From the NCBI GenBank assembly GCA_038049695.1, contig CP142459.1, forward strand, positions 71,790,501-71,854,500: 64,000 bases of DNA. The letters run 5' to 3'. The notes under the pieces were generated by a model. That model was not told where the DNA came from, did not search any database, and saw only the letters and a list, made by a program, of their open reading frames with translations. Below are positions 47,234 through 60,472 of this stretch, one piece after another. This DNA comes from Cinnamomum chago (taxonomy: Eukaryota; Streptophyta; Magnoliopsida; Laurales; Lauraceae). Numbering within the stretch: the stretch's first letter is position 1; the number at the start of each line of letters is the position of its first letter. Position numbers and translations under genes: made by a program.

Positions 47234-48583
47234 ACCCTGTAGTTTTCTTTAGAAAATTTCCACTTCTCTTTTTGCATCTTCTTTCCTTATGCTTTTGATG
47301 ATTACAGGTGATATGTACAAACTGCTACCTTTCAATTTACTATGGTTTCTGTTCTAATATTATATGGTTTACAATCCCATATTTGCCGATCATCCTTGTA
47401 AAGATCCGGGCCTACCGTCCTCGTGATATTATCCGTTTTAGGTCATGAGATTTCATCTCAATCTTACCGTAAGATTTAAATAAAAAGCTCATAAAAACTG
47501 TACGACAGAATTGGATTGAAAGCCAAAGTAGACTCTACCGGATCCAAGAAAATTATATGTTCTAATAATATAATTAGAAAATGCCAAAATGGTATAAACC
47601 TTGTCATGTAAACTCTTCATCAGTGCATACTGGAGATGGATCTGGACCGTTCAACTGTTGGGGCACCCTCATGTATGAACCATAGCCAAAGAGCATTGAG
47701 AGAAATTTAGAATTAAAGAAAAATCTACAAATGGATTGGTTGGTACGAGGGGGTTCGATGCATAATATTCTGAGCTAATGGTCCACACCATTTGTTAAAT
47801 TAATGATTAGCATTGGATGAGATGCATGATGGTGTATGCCCAACAGAAACAGAGGCACATGGTCGTCAGGTTGATCGGTAGACAAGTGGTTGCCATGATA
47901 GCTCGATTTCATAAAAATGGTGAAAGGGACCTTCTGTTTGAAACTTTGACGGACTGGATCGATTGTCTTGATTATATTTTTGGTAATGACTTGAATGGGA
48001 ACGTAGAATGAGGTAGTTTGGGCCCCTCACCGATTATTAGTTTCAGGCCGTCCATTTGAGTGTAGGTCTCACTCCTGCCTCCGGCAGCGAACATACTTTA
48101 CATTGTAGAATTCATACAGAAAGTAAGGAGAAAATTTTCTCTTACAAGCCGATTAATTGTGACCCACCTTTTATTTAGTGTAACTCTTTTTACCTTCGTA
48201 TCCACAATGTTCTAAGACCATATTTAGTTTCACGCGCATCAAACCTTTACCATGGTTGGATTTTAATACTTTTGGTGCGTTACTGCTGTTGGATTAAATC
48301 TCGAAAAAGATCTTAAAACTGAAGATTATTATAATTTGAAGCCTTTAAATCAAGAACTAAGATAATTTAAAGAGGCTCACTTTGAAACTGTTAAATCAAA
48401 CACTAGAATAATTTAATGAGACTTATTTTTACATTACCCTTACCTGTTAAAAAGCTTTTTCTCCTAGCACCCAAGTGGGCTCCAAAGTTGGATCGTAGGT
48501 GAAAACCCGCGCATATAATACATTGCAAGGGAATGAGGAAGCCAAGAAGGTAAATAAAAAGCCATCCGTTAATGCTCAACACA
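47234..48583. other. Intergenic, no gene seen
   Basis: AT-rich DNA. A reading frame at 47817-48011 has no recognisable relative and no gene context. Confidence 0.5.
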
Positions 48584-48595
48584 ACACACTCCAAA

Positions 48596-48788
48596 TTATT
48601 TATTTATTTATTATTATTATTATTAATTTTTTGCTATCGAAGGATTTTCAATCCTTTTATGCTGGAATAGTCCCTCCAAGCCCAGAGGAAAGCCGGGAAA
48701 CTCTTTGTAGTCCAGTTTGGTAGTACAATTTCGAATGTACAACCTCCGTATGCAAACCGTGGTCTTAAGCCAACTGAGTTATACCCCT
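48596..48788 (-). mobile_element. tRNA-derived SINE with TAA-rich tail
   Basis: On the minus strand it starts GGGGTATAACTCAGTTGG (A-box TAACTCAGTTGG), continues TTAAGACCACGGTTTG, has a decayed B-box near ACATTCGAAATTG and ends in (TAA)n/(TAAA)n. Flanks ACACACTCCAAA (48584-48595) and ACACACCCCAAA (48789-48800) agree at 11 of 12 positions. It shares the AAGACCACG phrase after the A-box with the SINE at 46291. Confidence 0.8.
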
Positions 48789-48800
48789 ACACACCCCAAA

Positions 48801-50159
48801 ATGTGATAAGTCCAATCCATCTCCTTGAGGCAACTTTGGTAACTTGTTTGCACGGATGGTTAGGTAAGAAGGACATGATCTAAAATTGTGTACATTTGAT
48901 GATCAAGACTATCGTGTATTAATAATAGGACTCCAAAATAAATGGCTAAAAAAGAATTAAATAATCTAGTCATTCCTCATTATCTCTAATTACAGATTTG
49001 GGTCATTTGCAATCACCATTGCATCATTTCTAATATAATTGAATGAGAATATCTGGCTAACTTGATTTAAAAGTGGGGGCCAAAATATGCAATTGTAAAA
49101 CTGCTAAATTTTAGAACCTTTGAATAGATGCATAAGATCATTATATACAGCCAATTTTAAACAACTCCTTATTAACATTCCCCTGAAATTTATCAATTGA
49201 CATGCATGAAGGTAGGGCGCTGAGCAGAAATAGTGGTAAATTTGCAGATTTTTTGTTTTCATGGGAGACACACACACACACACACACAAAAAAAAAAGAG
49301 GAAATAGAGTTGGCATTTATCCTAGACCTCTTATATAAAATCAAAATTCTCTATATAAAAAATCGGTTCATGTTTTAGTTAGAAAAATGTGTTATACTAA
49401 ACAATGAAACAAAATAATGAGTTTCCTAAAAAATCAAAATAATTAATCTCTTCTTTTTCTTTTTTATATAAATATAACTTGCATGATACTTCCTTGCAAT
49501 CAAAGCCGGTGGAGATAATGAAATAGACCAAAGTCAACAAAAACCTAACTGTACTTTATTCTGATCTCTATGGTGAGAAACGTGTGATTTATTTTATTAT
49601 ACTTATGTGCTTTAAAAATTATCAATCCAGGAGTGGACTTTCTTAAAAAAAATCAGGAGGACGAGTACTTCACTTAGTTGACATAAAAAAAATTGGGGCC
49701 ATGTATTATTTGGATGGAATGGGAAATGTGTATGGGGGCAATCGACACAAGAAGAATCTTTTTCCCTTTATATTTATTCCTGAATAGTGTTTTTTGAGTT
49801 AATATTGATATCTCTGTGTTTTCACCAAAAGTGATGGATGCAAATAATTCGGATTCAATTGGGGCGAAACCATAGTGTTGGACCCAGATATATCTTTAAA
49901 TATCCAAGTTCCAAATTCTTCTACCTAGAGGCTTTGAGAATCAAAAAGAGGTGTAATGGTGTCAACAAGCCGGACTTGCTAAGTTTGAGTCTGGGACCTC
50001 TGGGATCCATTGGCAGTTCATGAGCCTATTAGTCTTCACTCTGGGCATGCATACTCTTGAGCTCAATGCTCCACCTGATTGGACTGAGAACGGTCCAAGT
50101 CTGTCCATTAGTAGTCTGTTTTTGCTTACAGCCAGGAACTTTAGAAACGACAGGCTTGA
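48801..50159. other. Intergenic, no gene seen
   Basis: AT-rich; a CA microsatellite near 49269-49288. No coding evidence. Confidence 0.5.
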
Positions 50160-50554
50160 CTAGAGATATAAATGGGTACCCGATTCAACGATTACCTGGA
50201 GGTTTCGACCCGTTAAAAACTGAGTATGGGTCCTTATTTAGGCCCAGATAAGTAAATGGTTCCGGATCCGGTTCCACCTTGGTTCGTACCCGAGGAGCCG
50301 AGACCCGACATATTACCTCACTTTTAAAAAATCTCTCATAAAAATCATATTTTTTTAATAGCATTCTCTACCTAAACCCGGACCCGGTTCCGAATCTAGA
50401 CCCGTCCCATATATGGTTCTGGTTCCGGTTCCAAAGCCAATAAATCAGTTTCGTAATAGTTTCGGGTCCGGATCCGATTCCACCTTCTCCTTAACGTTTC
50501 CGGTTTCGGGTCCACGATGGATCTGGAACGGAACCGACCCGTTTACAACTCTAG
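50160..50554. mobile_element. Probable hAT-like MITE
   Basis: The left end CTAGAGATATAAATGGGTAC and the complement of the right end CTAGAGTTGTAAACGGGTCG match at most positions. The interior is packed with GACCCG/CGGGTC and GGTTCCGG words, typical of this plant MITE type. Confidence 0.5.
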
Positions 50555-50995
50555 CCCTGACACTGTGAACATTCCTTAAACCATAGTATGGGGGTGTGTG
50601 TGTGGGTGGGGGGGGGGGGGGGGGGGGCGGGGGTGGGAGCTCTCCTAAACTCAAGTGTGTGATGGGGCCCACTTAGGGACCCGCATGAGGATGGGGGGGC
50701 GGGGGGGATTAGGGATGTCAATGACTCCTTGTGATCTTCTTCTCTACAAAAAAATTAGCCCCAACCATGATTTCTATCATCTCCACATGGGTCCAAAAGT
50801 TTATTGTTCAATAGTCCATTCGGATCAATACATAGTCGATCCAACGGTCCAGTAAATTCTGATTTGACAAAAAGTTGGTGGACATGTGCAATTTATGGGG
50901 GTCATGTGTTTAGTTCATTTGGATGGAGTAAAGGTGGGCTCCACAAACATGAGCTTACAAAACTTTCTCCTAACTTTGAGCTTATGAGAGCATTG

Positions 50996-51038
<43 letters not shown>
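50555..51038. other. Intergenic with G run
   Basis: Contains a GT/G-rich tract at about 50588-50635, including a run of about 19 G, and a CT plus TA microsatellite at 50996-51038. No gene seen. Confidence 0.5.
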
Positions 51039-51193
51039 GGAGATGCTCTTGTAACAAGAGCATCTCCTATCCTACCATGAAAGATAAGGTGGAGGCCCTC
51101 ACATCCATGTCCAATGCTAACAACTTAAATATGGGAGCCCCCCACCTTATCTCTCATAATCAGGTGAGAGATGCTCTCACATGAGCATCTCCC
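51039..51193. mobile_element. Fold-back MITE in a TA microsatellite
   Basis: The left end GGAGATGCTCTTGTAACAAG is itself the first arm of a palindrome (GAGATGCTCTTGT...ACAAGAGCATCTC). The right end (GAGAGATGCTC...GAGCATCTCCC) is a second such palindrome and inverted to the first. It lies between TATATA runs, consistent with TA insertion. Confidence 0.7.
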
Positions 51194-53532
51194 ATATATA
51201 TATATATATATATATGGAAATAATCAGGGCCCACCTATCACCCAATTCAAACCTTGCAATGGACTAGGACCCCTTGATAGTCATATGCCAGGGTTTGACA
51301 CCAATGCGAAGAAAATGGACCATTAGATTGATTATATACCCATACAAATGGATTGGGCTTGTCAGCCATTGATGAATGGGTTGGGAGCATGGGATTGGGG
51401 CCAAACTTGATGTTCGCGGTTGTCCCATTTAGATCTTTCAATCCCCACTGGTCCCATCCCAAAATGGGAACCCGAGTGGGCACCACAACCCACTTTTATA
51501 TAATACAAACCCTAGGAAAAATATGTACTTTATATAATTATTTAAAAATATGATACAATAGATGAAACATACATGCAGACTATTTCTTCGTTCAATACAT
51601 TTGTTTGGTAATTTACCAAAATATATATATATATATATATATACTAGTGGAGCCCTAAACGTGCAATGCACGTGCACCGGACACACAATTTTACTAAGAA
51701 AATTTAAAAAAAAAATTAAATTTCTTAAAAAAATTTAGTAGAAGCTTCAATACATTTAAAAATAAAATTTCAACAGAAAATGAGTGATTGTAAATTGCAA
51801 GGCCCGTGCAATGCCCAAATGCAGCTGACACTACTTTTTTCTCATACATTTGAAAACAATTATATAGTGAGAAAAATGAGATCTCAAAGGACAATCGATA
51901 TGAAATTTATATAACTTTTTGAGGATATAAATCACATATTTCTATATATTTAATCATGAATGCATACAAAGAAATTTAAATTTATTTTATTTAACCTGTT
52001 AGGTCGACTTATCAATTTCCTAGTAGACTTGACCTGCTAAAGTTGGAGTCTGGTCGAAAGCATAGTCAAATTGATAATCTGCAGTTTTATAAAAAATAAA
52101 AATAAAAATTAAAAACCAAATGAGCTTACTGTTCTAACCAATTACCATGAACATTATATATTCACTACCAAATCGGATTATATTAAGAAAAACAATTAAT
52201 TATATTTTACCTAAGGACATCAGAATAACAAAACCGAGATAGTCGTTTTAGTCTTAACTTTACAAAGAAGAATAACATCTCACATCGACCGTCATGAATA
52301 ATGAAGTAATACGGCTTCTCCTCAAGCGACATAGATCAACAATGGTGAAACTATGATATAAACTCTGACGGGTAAGAATTCCAAAGCACCTGTTCATCAA
52401 TATTAGTATTTAACATGTGCTTTGTTTTATTTCATAAGACGGACCACTATCAGGTAAAATTAAGTAATACATCTCTAAGAGTCAGCATCTTCTTTTGCTT
52501 GATAAAAAAATGCTATATTTTATACCCTTTAAGAAAATGATAATACAAAGTAATCATAGAAGTTCAGTTAAATGGAAGCTCACAAATAGAGATATCCATA
52601 GGGGGAAAAATACCAAAAAATAAAAAACTACAAATACAAATCTGCCAAAAGAATTGGACATTCCTTTTAAGAAATATATGAGAATATATGTAACTCAGGT
52701 ATTCTAGATCAACTCTTCTGCTCTGTTTTGTATAGAGGATGAGAGTGTTGATCAAAGTAAGAAAAATCCGAAACGAACAAAGACAAACTAAATTTGTTGC
52801 AGCTCTGCATCAAATACTTATTTTAGCTATTTACACTTAAAACGATTACTTCATTCACTGACTCTGAAGTTAGTAGTAACGTTAGAATAACAAGCAGTTT
52901 TTATGATATACTCGTTTTCCCTTTAAGTAAAGGCATGACGCTTCATTGAAATATATGAAAGGAAGAAGAAGAAGCTTGCATTGATTAAAGAAATAGATGT
53001 GTTAGAAAATGATCAGAGTTTTTCAATTTAAATCTCACGAGTAAGAGCAAGAATAAATAGATATATTCATGCCCTTGAAATGTCCTTTTATAATAAGAAA
53101 ATTCACAAAAGTTGTATATTAAGAAACTAAAAATTGACCAGAACAATAACAATTTTACGATAGCAATCTATATAACCTACCACTAAATTGCATTTATAGA
53201 ATTATCTTTAACAATTACTAATATTGGAAGAGAACTAATATTCAGTAGTAGTTATCACATTATCCAACTTGTGATTATTCTTCCAACAAAGGTATAAATC
53301 AAGATCAATACAACTATTATGTCAGATTGAAAACTCAATTATCCTAACTAAATAAAATACAAACATATGAAGCAAAAGGGAAAAGAATATTTAATTTTTT
53401 TAATGGTAACTTTCATTAAAAGAGAGAAAAAAATAGGACGGACATAAAATGAGTTTAAGTTTGTACCTTTCACTTTCTTATTTATGATATTTTCTCAGTT
53501 GCTACTTTTTTCTAAAAAAGAAAAAGAAAAAG

Positions 53533-53775
53533 AACTAAACGTAAAGCAATAATGCAAACGAAGTACCTGTATATATGGGATGTGCTTATAAGTTTTGGAA
53601 GTTCATATACCTTTTTTAAAGGTCATAATAAATAATATACAACTGAAAAAGAAAAAAGAAAAACTAAACGTAAAGCAATAATGCAAACGACGTACCTGTA
53701 TATATGGGATGTGCTTATAAGTTTTGGAAGTTCCTATACCTTTTTTGAAGGCCATAATAAATAATATACAACTGA
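53533..53775. repeat. 129-bp-offset tandem duplication in the Helitron
   Basis: AACTAAACGTAAAGCAATAA starts copies at 53533 and 53662. They run to ATAATATACAACTGAA with only a few substitutions. Confidence 0.9.
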
Positions 53776-54439
53776 AGAAATATCAAATTACAAATATTTA
53801 TGGTTAGTGTACAAAAGGTTAAAGGGTTAATACTTAAAAAATAATAACAAAGGGTTACATCCATACAAAGAAAATAATTTCATATATTCTGGAAACCTCC
53901 TCGAGCCCTCTGATGTTCTTAACTCTCAAATTTTAAATTTCAATAATACAAATACCACTCAAGTATCTTTCAGTTCTACCAAAAAATAAAAATCAATAAA
54001 TAAATAAATAGAAATTATTTGCAGAATTAGCATTGTTTCAGGTAAAAAAAAAACTGAGAGAGAATGTGAGAATGTTAATTCTCTGGTGTATAGCCAATTT
54101 GGTATTTAAATTATAACACAACCACCAATTGGCCACCAGCAACAATAATAAAAGTAGCAAGCTAACTGATACCTTTTGACACGACTTTTAAACTGATTTT
54201 TAAGCTAATGGCGAAGTATTTAAAGTGCCCACAAAATTATAAGTATTGAACAACAAAAAGTAGTAAGTGAAACACACTTGATTCCTTTTCTTTTGATCCA
54301 TTATAAAATACACTATTCATTTTCTTTTTTATTTTCATCCTGTCTTAGTTTAAGGTTTATTAATGAAAAAGCACATGGCATTTAAGTTTTCAGAGTTAAA
54401 AGGCAGTATGTACACCATGAACCACATAATGGAGTAAAT

Positions 54440-54590
54440 AGTGCATAGTTAAAATCTTTTATTTTTCCCACCTTGACTTAGTTTATTAACCGGGGTGGAC
54501 AAAATAGGACAAAATAGTAGTGCATAGTTAAAATCTTTTATTTTTCCCACCTTGACTTAGTTTATTAACCGAGGGGACAAAATAGTGCCA
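54440..54590. repeat. 79-bp-offset tandem duplication in the Helitron
   Basis: AGTGCATAGTTAAAATCTTT starts copies at 54440 and 54519; both continue through CCTTGACTTAGTTTATTAAC. Confidence 0.9.
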
Positions 54591-55626
54591 AAAAAGACTA
54601 AAAAAACTTATGGAATGATAAAATCTGAAACATTTTTTCTTTGACATGATTCTTTAATAGTACCACATCTCACAATTAATTTTACAAAAAAAAAACTGAA
54701 TAAAAATTTGAAAATTAGTGAACAAAATGGTTCAATGAGAACCACGAATGAATGCTTATTGGTCTTATCCCACTCTTGAAGGTTTTGGAGGGTAGTGACG
54801 ATTGAAGAGGCCTTGGTCTTAAGCGTAAGACTTTAACTAACATAAACTAAAATAGGAAAAATAAAAAAAATAAAATGTCAGATTCTTATACAAATATGGA
54901 TTATGTTTTTGGCCTTTTGAATATTTGCACATGTACTGCTTTTTAAAAAAAAAAGCCCTTCCCCTTCGACTCTATGGAGAAATAAAATAGATTCAGATAG
55001 ATAATGGAAAGCTTTTTAATGCCTCATAGCATTATCCTTTTCGTTATTGTCTACTTTGCTTTTCTCAACAAGAACACTTTCTTTTTGAGTTTTCCATTTT
55101 CCTATCTCACATAACAAAGCGTTATCAATTTTACATTTTTAAATGCTATGCACAAATTCATATTCCAAACATAGAGCGAGAACTAAATACAAAGTTCTAC
55201 CATAAGGAAATATGAAACACGCACAATTTGGAAGTCTGCAGTTAAGATTCAAGAATTAAAACAAACATATAATTAAAATTATCAGAACACGAAAGCAATC
55301 AATGGGCCTAACTTTGGCCCAAACAGATTTGAGAAAGAAAAAACCACATCTTCATTATCATTTTCTTAACTCTGGCTGCACTCATTTTTCTTAGAATGAA
55401 GATTTTATTGCAACATTAAAAAAAATTGAAGAAGAAGACACAATCAAAAGACAATAATTTCAGTAGACAGTGCTCACTTATATGTATGAAAACTCCCTCC
55501 GTTTCAAAAGAAGCTAAGAGTCAATGAAGAGTCTGTTAAACTGTCATGTTCTTCCTTACACAATTACTCACAAAGGAAAAACCTCATATCCACAAAATTC
55601 CCTGCATTGAAAATCTTGAATTATTT

Positions 55627-55769
55627 GAATAAGAAGAATGTTAAACGAAAATTGAAAAAGAAGAGGGAAAAAAACAACATTTGAGATATTGTCTTGTAGC
55701 ATCTGAATGAGAAGAATGTTAAAAGAAAATTGAAAACGGAAGAGCGAAAAAAACAACATTTGAGATATT
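55627..55769. repeat. 78-bp-offset tandem duplication in the Helitron
   Basis: GAATRAGAAGAATGTTAAA starts copies at 55627 and 55705; both end AACAACATTTGAGATATT. Confidence 0.88.
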
Positions 55770-57766
55770 GATTTGAGATAGACTCCAATCTTATTCATAT
55801 TTTCCTTTTCTTTTCTCTACCACCTTAAAAAAAAAAATCGAAAAAAATTACTCGATTTATTGAAATGTATTAAAATGAAATTTTATTACGTTGAAAATAT
55901 CAGCATCCACTCAATGGAAGAGATTAAAAAAATATTAGGATTGTGTGTGCCAAGTTTGGTCTACATCCGGACTCATTTGGGTATAGTTGGGGGGTAGTTA
56001 GCAATTTTCCAGAGAATTTAGGGAGCTTTTCGTAATTTTAGATTTTTGAGATTATGGTACCGTTGGGTAGATATTTTTAATTCCTAAACTTTAGTCTTCT
56101 ATATCATCTTGATCCGGATCCTAAAACCCCTCAAAATTCAAGCTTGACCCAAAGTCTATTTTAGATAAATTAAGGAATTCTCATTATGCCCCCATCTTTA
56201 TCCATCCGATTCACTCTCTCTTATCTCTTTTCTTTCTCTTTCTTTTATCTCATTCTATTTCCTCATTTGCTACATCTTACTCTCTTTTTATTTGGCAGGT
56301 GTGTAGTGAAACCATACTACATCTTACTCTCTTTTATAATAGGGTATAGATATACAATATAATAATATAATACTAAGTGGGGCCCATGTCTTGCATTTTA
56401 TTGGGCAGGTGTGTAGTGAAAAGGTGCTATACTTTACTCTCTTTTATATAATAGTATATATATATAATATAATAAGGGTGGGCCCCACAACTTGCATTTC
56501 ATTGGGCATGTGTGGAGTAAAAAAACTATAATATAAAATATATATAATAAGGGTGGGCCCCGCAACTTGCATTTCATTGGGCATGTGTGGAGTAAAAAAA
56601 GTATATTTTAAAATATATATAAAAAGGGTGGGCCCCACAACTTGACCACATCTTTCTCTCTTTTATAAAGGTATATAGATTTATTATATAATAAGGGTGG
56701 GCCCCACAACTTGCATTTCATTGGGCATGTGTGGAGTGAATGAAGTATAACATCTTTCTCTCTTTTATAAGGGTAGATAGATAAAAAAAAAAGTATAATA
56801 TAAAATATATAGAATGAGGGTGGGCCCCACAACTTGCATTTCATTGGGCATGTGTGGAGTTAAAAAAGTATATTTTAAAATATATATAATAAGGGTGGGC
56901 CCAACAACTTGACTACATCTTTCTCTCTTTTATAAAGGTATATAGATTTATTATATAATAAGGGTGGGCCCCACAACTTGCATTTCATTGGGCATGTGTG
57001 GAGTGAAAGAAGTACAACATATTTCTCTCTTTTATAAGGGTAGATAGATTTTATAAGAGTAGAAATTGGGAAATTCCCAATATGTCCCCATCTTTATCCA
57101 TATATAAAATACATATATATAATACACATATATATAAGGGTGGGCCCCACAACTTGCATTTTATTGACCATGTGTGCAGTGAAAAAAGTACGTCATCTTT
57201 CTTATAATTAAAATATAAACAATAAGGGTGGGCCCCACAACTTGACTACATTTTTCTCTCTTTTATAAAGGTATATAGATTTATTATATAAGAAGGGTGG
57301 GCCCCATAACTTGCATTTCATTGGGCATGTGTGGAGTGAAAGAAGTACAACATATTTCTCTCTTTTATAAGGGTAGATGGATTTTATAAGAGTAGAAATT
57401 GGGAAATTCCCAATATGTCCCCATCTTTATCCATATATAAAATACATATATATAAGGGTGGGCCCCACAACTTGCATTTTATTGGCCATGTGTGCAGTGA
57501 AAAAAGTACGTCATCTTTCTTATAATTAAAATATAAACAATAAGAGTGGGCCCCACAACTTGACTACATATTTCTCTCTTTTATAAGGGTATATAGATTT
57601 ATTATATAATAAGGGTGGGCCCACAACTTGCATTTCATTGGGCATGTGTGGAGTGAAAGAAGTACAACATATTTCTCTCTTTTGTAAGGGTAGACAGATG
57701 TTATAAGAGTAGAAATTGGAAAATTCTCATTATGTCCCCATCTTTATCCATATATAAAATACATAT

Positions 57767-58432
57767 TGTAAGTGCAAAAATATACTCACAAGATTAGGAT
57801 GCCTTCAAGGACTTACTCAAAGTACCGGAGAAGTAGCTGCGATCTAGTGAACCTGAAAGGGGAGAAGAGAGCGGTCAGAAGACCCTGGCTGAGGGCAGCA
57901 CAGGGCTCTCCGATGCTTAAGTTAGTAGTTGATCGGAGAAGAAAGGGAGGTCTCTGCTTGCATGTATTAGGAATGCCTACCTTATTTTTGGGTCGTCCCA
58001 TACTTTATATGAGAAATTGTTTTGGTGCCTGTGCTAGTGGGCCTCATGATGTGACTAGGGTCTCATCAGCCCACATAGTCATTAATGAGGGTCCATCATA
58101 GCCCTCATTACATTTAATGAGGGTCCGATCAGCCCATACTACATTTAATGCCAGTCACATTGGGCCTGATCTGTTGGCTGCTGAGGTCTCATCGAATCCC
58201 TTTCTTGGGCCCTGTCCCTGATAGGGCTGTGGCCAATGGATGTGATTACATCTCTATGTAGCCGAGACCGAATGAGGCGGTGCGGCCGAACTGGTTGCCC
58301 ACTTCCGATATCAGCAGGATGTGCCGAAACCGAGGCAGCGCCAGGTCTGCGTCCGAGGCTGACGCGCTTTGCAGAAACCAAAATGGGCCCGAAACCAAAA
58401 TAGGATTTGGTTCATGGGACGGTCCCCACACA
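57767..58432 (-). mobile_element. Solo LTR inserted in the satellite
   Basis: A 666-bp non-satellite block starts TGTAAGTGC and ends CCCCACACA. It is flanked by CATAT on both sides (57762-57766 and 58433-58437), a perfect 5-bp target duplication. CTCCGATGCTTAAGTTAG near 57910 relates it to the LTR at 2796-3369 and suggests minus orientation. No internal domains are present. Confidence 0.8.
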
Positions 58433-58786
58433 CATATATATATAATAAATATATAAGGGTGGGCCCCACAACTTGCATTTCATTGGGCATGTGTGGAGTG
58501 AAAGAAGTACAATATCTTTCTCTCTTTTATAAGGGTAGATAGATATAGATATAGATAGATTTTATAAGAGTAGAAATTTGGAAATTCCCATTATGTCCCC
58601 ATCTTTATCCATATATAAAATACATATATATAATAAATATATATAAAGGTGGGCCCCACAACTTGACTACATCTTTCTCTCTTTTATAATGATATAGATA
58701 TAGATTTATTATATAATAAGGGTGGGCCCCACATCTTACATTTCATTGGGCATGTGTGGAGTGAAAGAATTTTAACATCTTTCTCT

Positions 58787-60472
58787 CCTTATATATAATA
58801 GGGGTGGGCCCCACAACTTGCATTTCATTGGGCATGTGTGGAGTAAAAAAAGTATATTTTAAAATATATATAATAAGGGTGGGCCCCACAATTTGACTAC
58901 ATCTTTCTCTCTTTTATAAAGATATAGATATAGATTTATTATATAATAAGGGTGGGCCCCACAACTTGACTACATCTTTCTCTCTTTTATAAGGATATAG
59001 ATATAGATTTATTATATAATAAGGGTGGGCCCCACATCTTACATTTCATTGGGCATGTGTGGAGTGAAAGAATTTTAACATCTTTCTCTCCTTATATATA
59101 ATAGGGGTGGGCCCCACAACTTGCATTTCATTGGGCATGTGTGGAGTTAAAAAAGTATATTTTAAAATATATATAATAAGGGTGGGCCCCACAACTTGAC
59201 TACATCTTTCTCTTTTTTATAAGGATATAGATATAGATTTATTATATAATAAGGGTGGGCCCCACAACTTGACTACATCTTTCTCTCTTTTATAAGGATA
59301 TAGATTTAGATTTATTATATAATAAGGGTGGGCCCCACATCTTACATTTCATTGGGCATGTGTGGAGTGAAAGAATTTTAACATCTTTCTCTCCTTATAT
59401 ATAATAGGGGTGGGCCCCACAACTTGCATTTCATTGGGCATGTGTGGAGTAAAAAAAGTATATTTTAAAATATATATAATAACGGTGGGCCCCACAACTT
59501 GACTACATCTTTCTCTCTTTTATAAGGATATAGATATAGATTTATTATATAATAAGGGTGGGCCCCACAACTTGACTACATCTTTCTCTCTTTTATAAGG
59601 ATATAGATATAGATTTATTGTATAATAAGGGTGGGCCCCACATCTTACTTTTCATTGGGCATGTGTGGAGTGAAAGAATTTTAACATCTTTCTCTCCTTA
59701 TATATAATAGGGGTGGGCCCCACAACTTGCATTTCATTGGGCATGTGTGGAGTTAAAAAAGTATATTTTAAAATATATATAATAAGGGTGGGCCCCACAA
59801 CTTGACTACATCTTTCTCTTTTTTATAAGGATATAGATATAGATTTATTATATAATAAGGGTGGGCCCCACAACTTGACTACATCTTTCTCTCTTTTATA
59901 AGGATATAGATATAGATTTATTATATAATAAGGGTGGGCCCCACATCTTACATTTCATTGGGCATGTGTGGAGTGAAAGAATTTTAACATCTTTCTCTCC
60001 TTATATATAATAGGGGTGTGCCCCACAACTTGCATTTCATTGGGCATGTGTGGAGTAAAAAAAGTATATTTTAAAATATATATAATAAGGGTGGGCCCCA
60101 CAACTTGACTACATCTTTCTCTCTTTTATAAGGATATAGATATAGATTTATTATATAATAAGGGTGGGCCCCACAACTTGACTACATCTTTCTCTCTTTT
60201 ATAAGGATATAGATATAGATTTATTATATAATAAGGGTGGGCCCCACATCTTACATTTCATTGGGCATGTGTGGAGTGAAAGAATTTTAACATCTTTCTC
60301 TCCTTATATATAATAGGGGTGGGTCACACAACTTGCATTTCATTGGACATGTGTGGAGTTAAAAAAGTATATTTTAAAATATATATAATAAGGGTGGGCC
60401 CCACAACTTGACTACATTTTTCTCTTTTTTATAAGGATATAGATATAGATTTATTATATAATAAGGGTGGGC
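58787..60472. repeat. 303-bp higher-order repeat with 606-bp dimer
   Basis: CCTTATATATAATAGGGG recurs at 58787, 59090, 59393, 59696, 59999 and 60302, exactly 303 bp apart each time. In the copy I measured, four GTGGGCCCCAC-bearing monomers are spaced 75, 73, 73 and 82 bp. Copies 1, 3 and 5 have GGAGTAAAAAAAG and CTCTCTTTTAT. Copies 2, 4 and 6 have GGAGTTAAAAAAG and CTCTTTTTTAT. The real unit of the latest amplification is therefore a 606-bp dimer. Confidence 0.93.

Larger units (their letters stand above)
51644..56350 (-). mobile_element. Non-autonomous Helitron, minus strand
   Basis: The 3' end on the minus strand reads GGGCTCCACTAG followed by T, with the perfect hairpin CGTGCATTGCACG (51660-51672) about 12 bases inside. 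Hairpin then CTAG before T is the Helitron 3' signature. The candidate 5' end on the minus strand is A|TCTATACCCTATTATAAAAG (56350), the usual TC start. No Rep/helicase is visible; the interior is AT-rich with three tandem duplications. The true 5' end could instead lie near 60548, because TCTATC...TATAAAAGAGAG ends recur through the adjoining array. Confidence 0.7.

Noticed and set aside
48740-48788. tRNA gene on the minus strand
   Set aside because: A-box present but no cloverleaf; B-box degenerate; flanking target duplication and simple-repeat tail show a SINE.
57772-58431. Open frames in the block between satellite units
   Set aside because: The block is a solo LTR with a target duplication; the frames have no domain.
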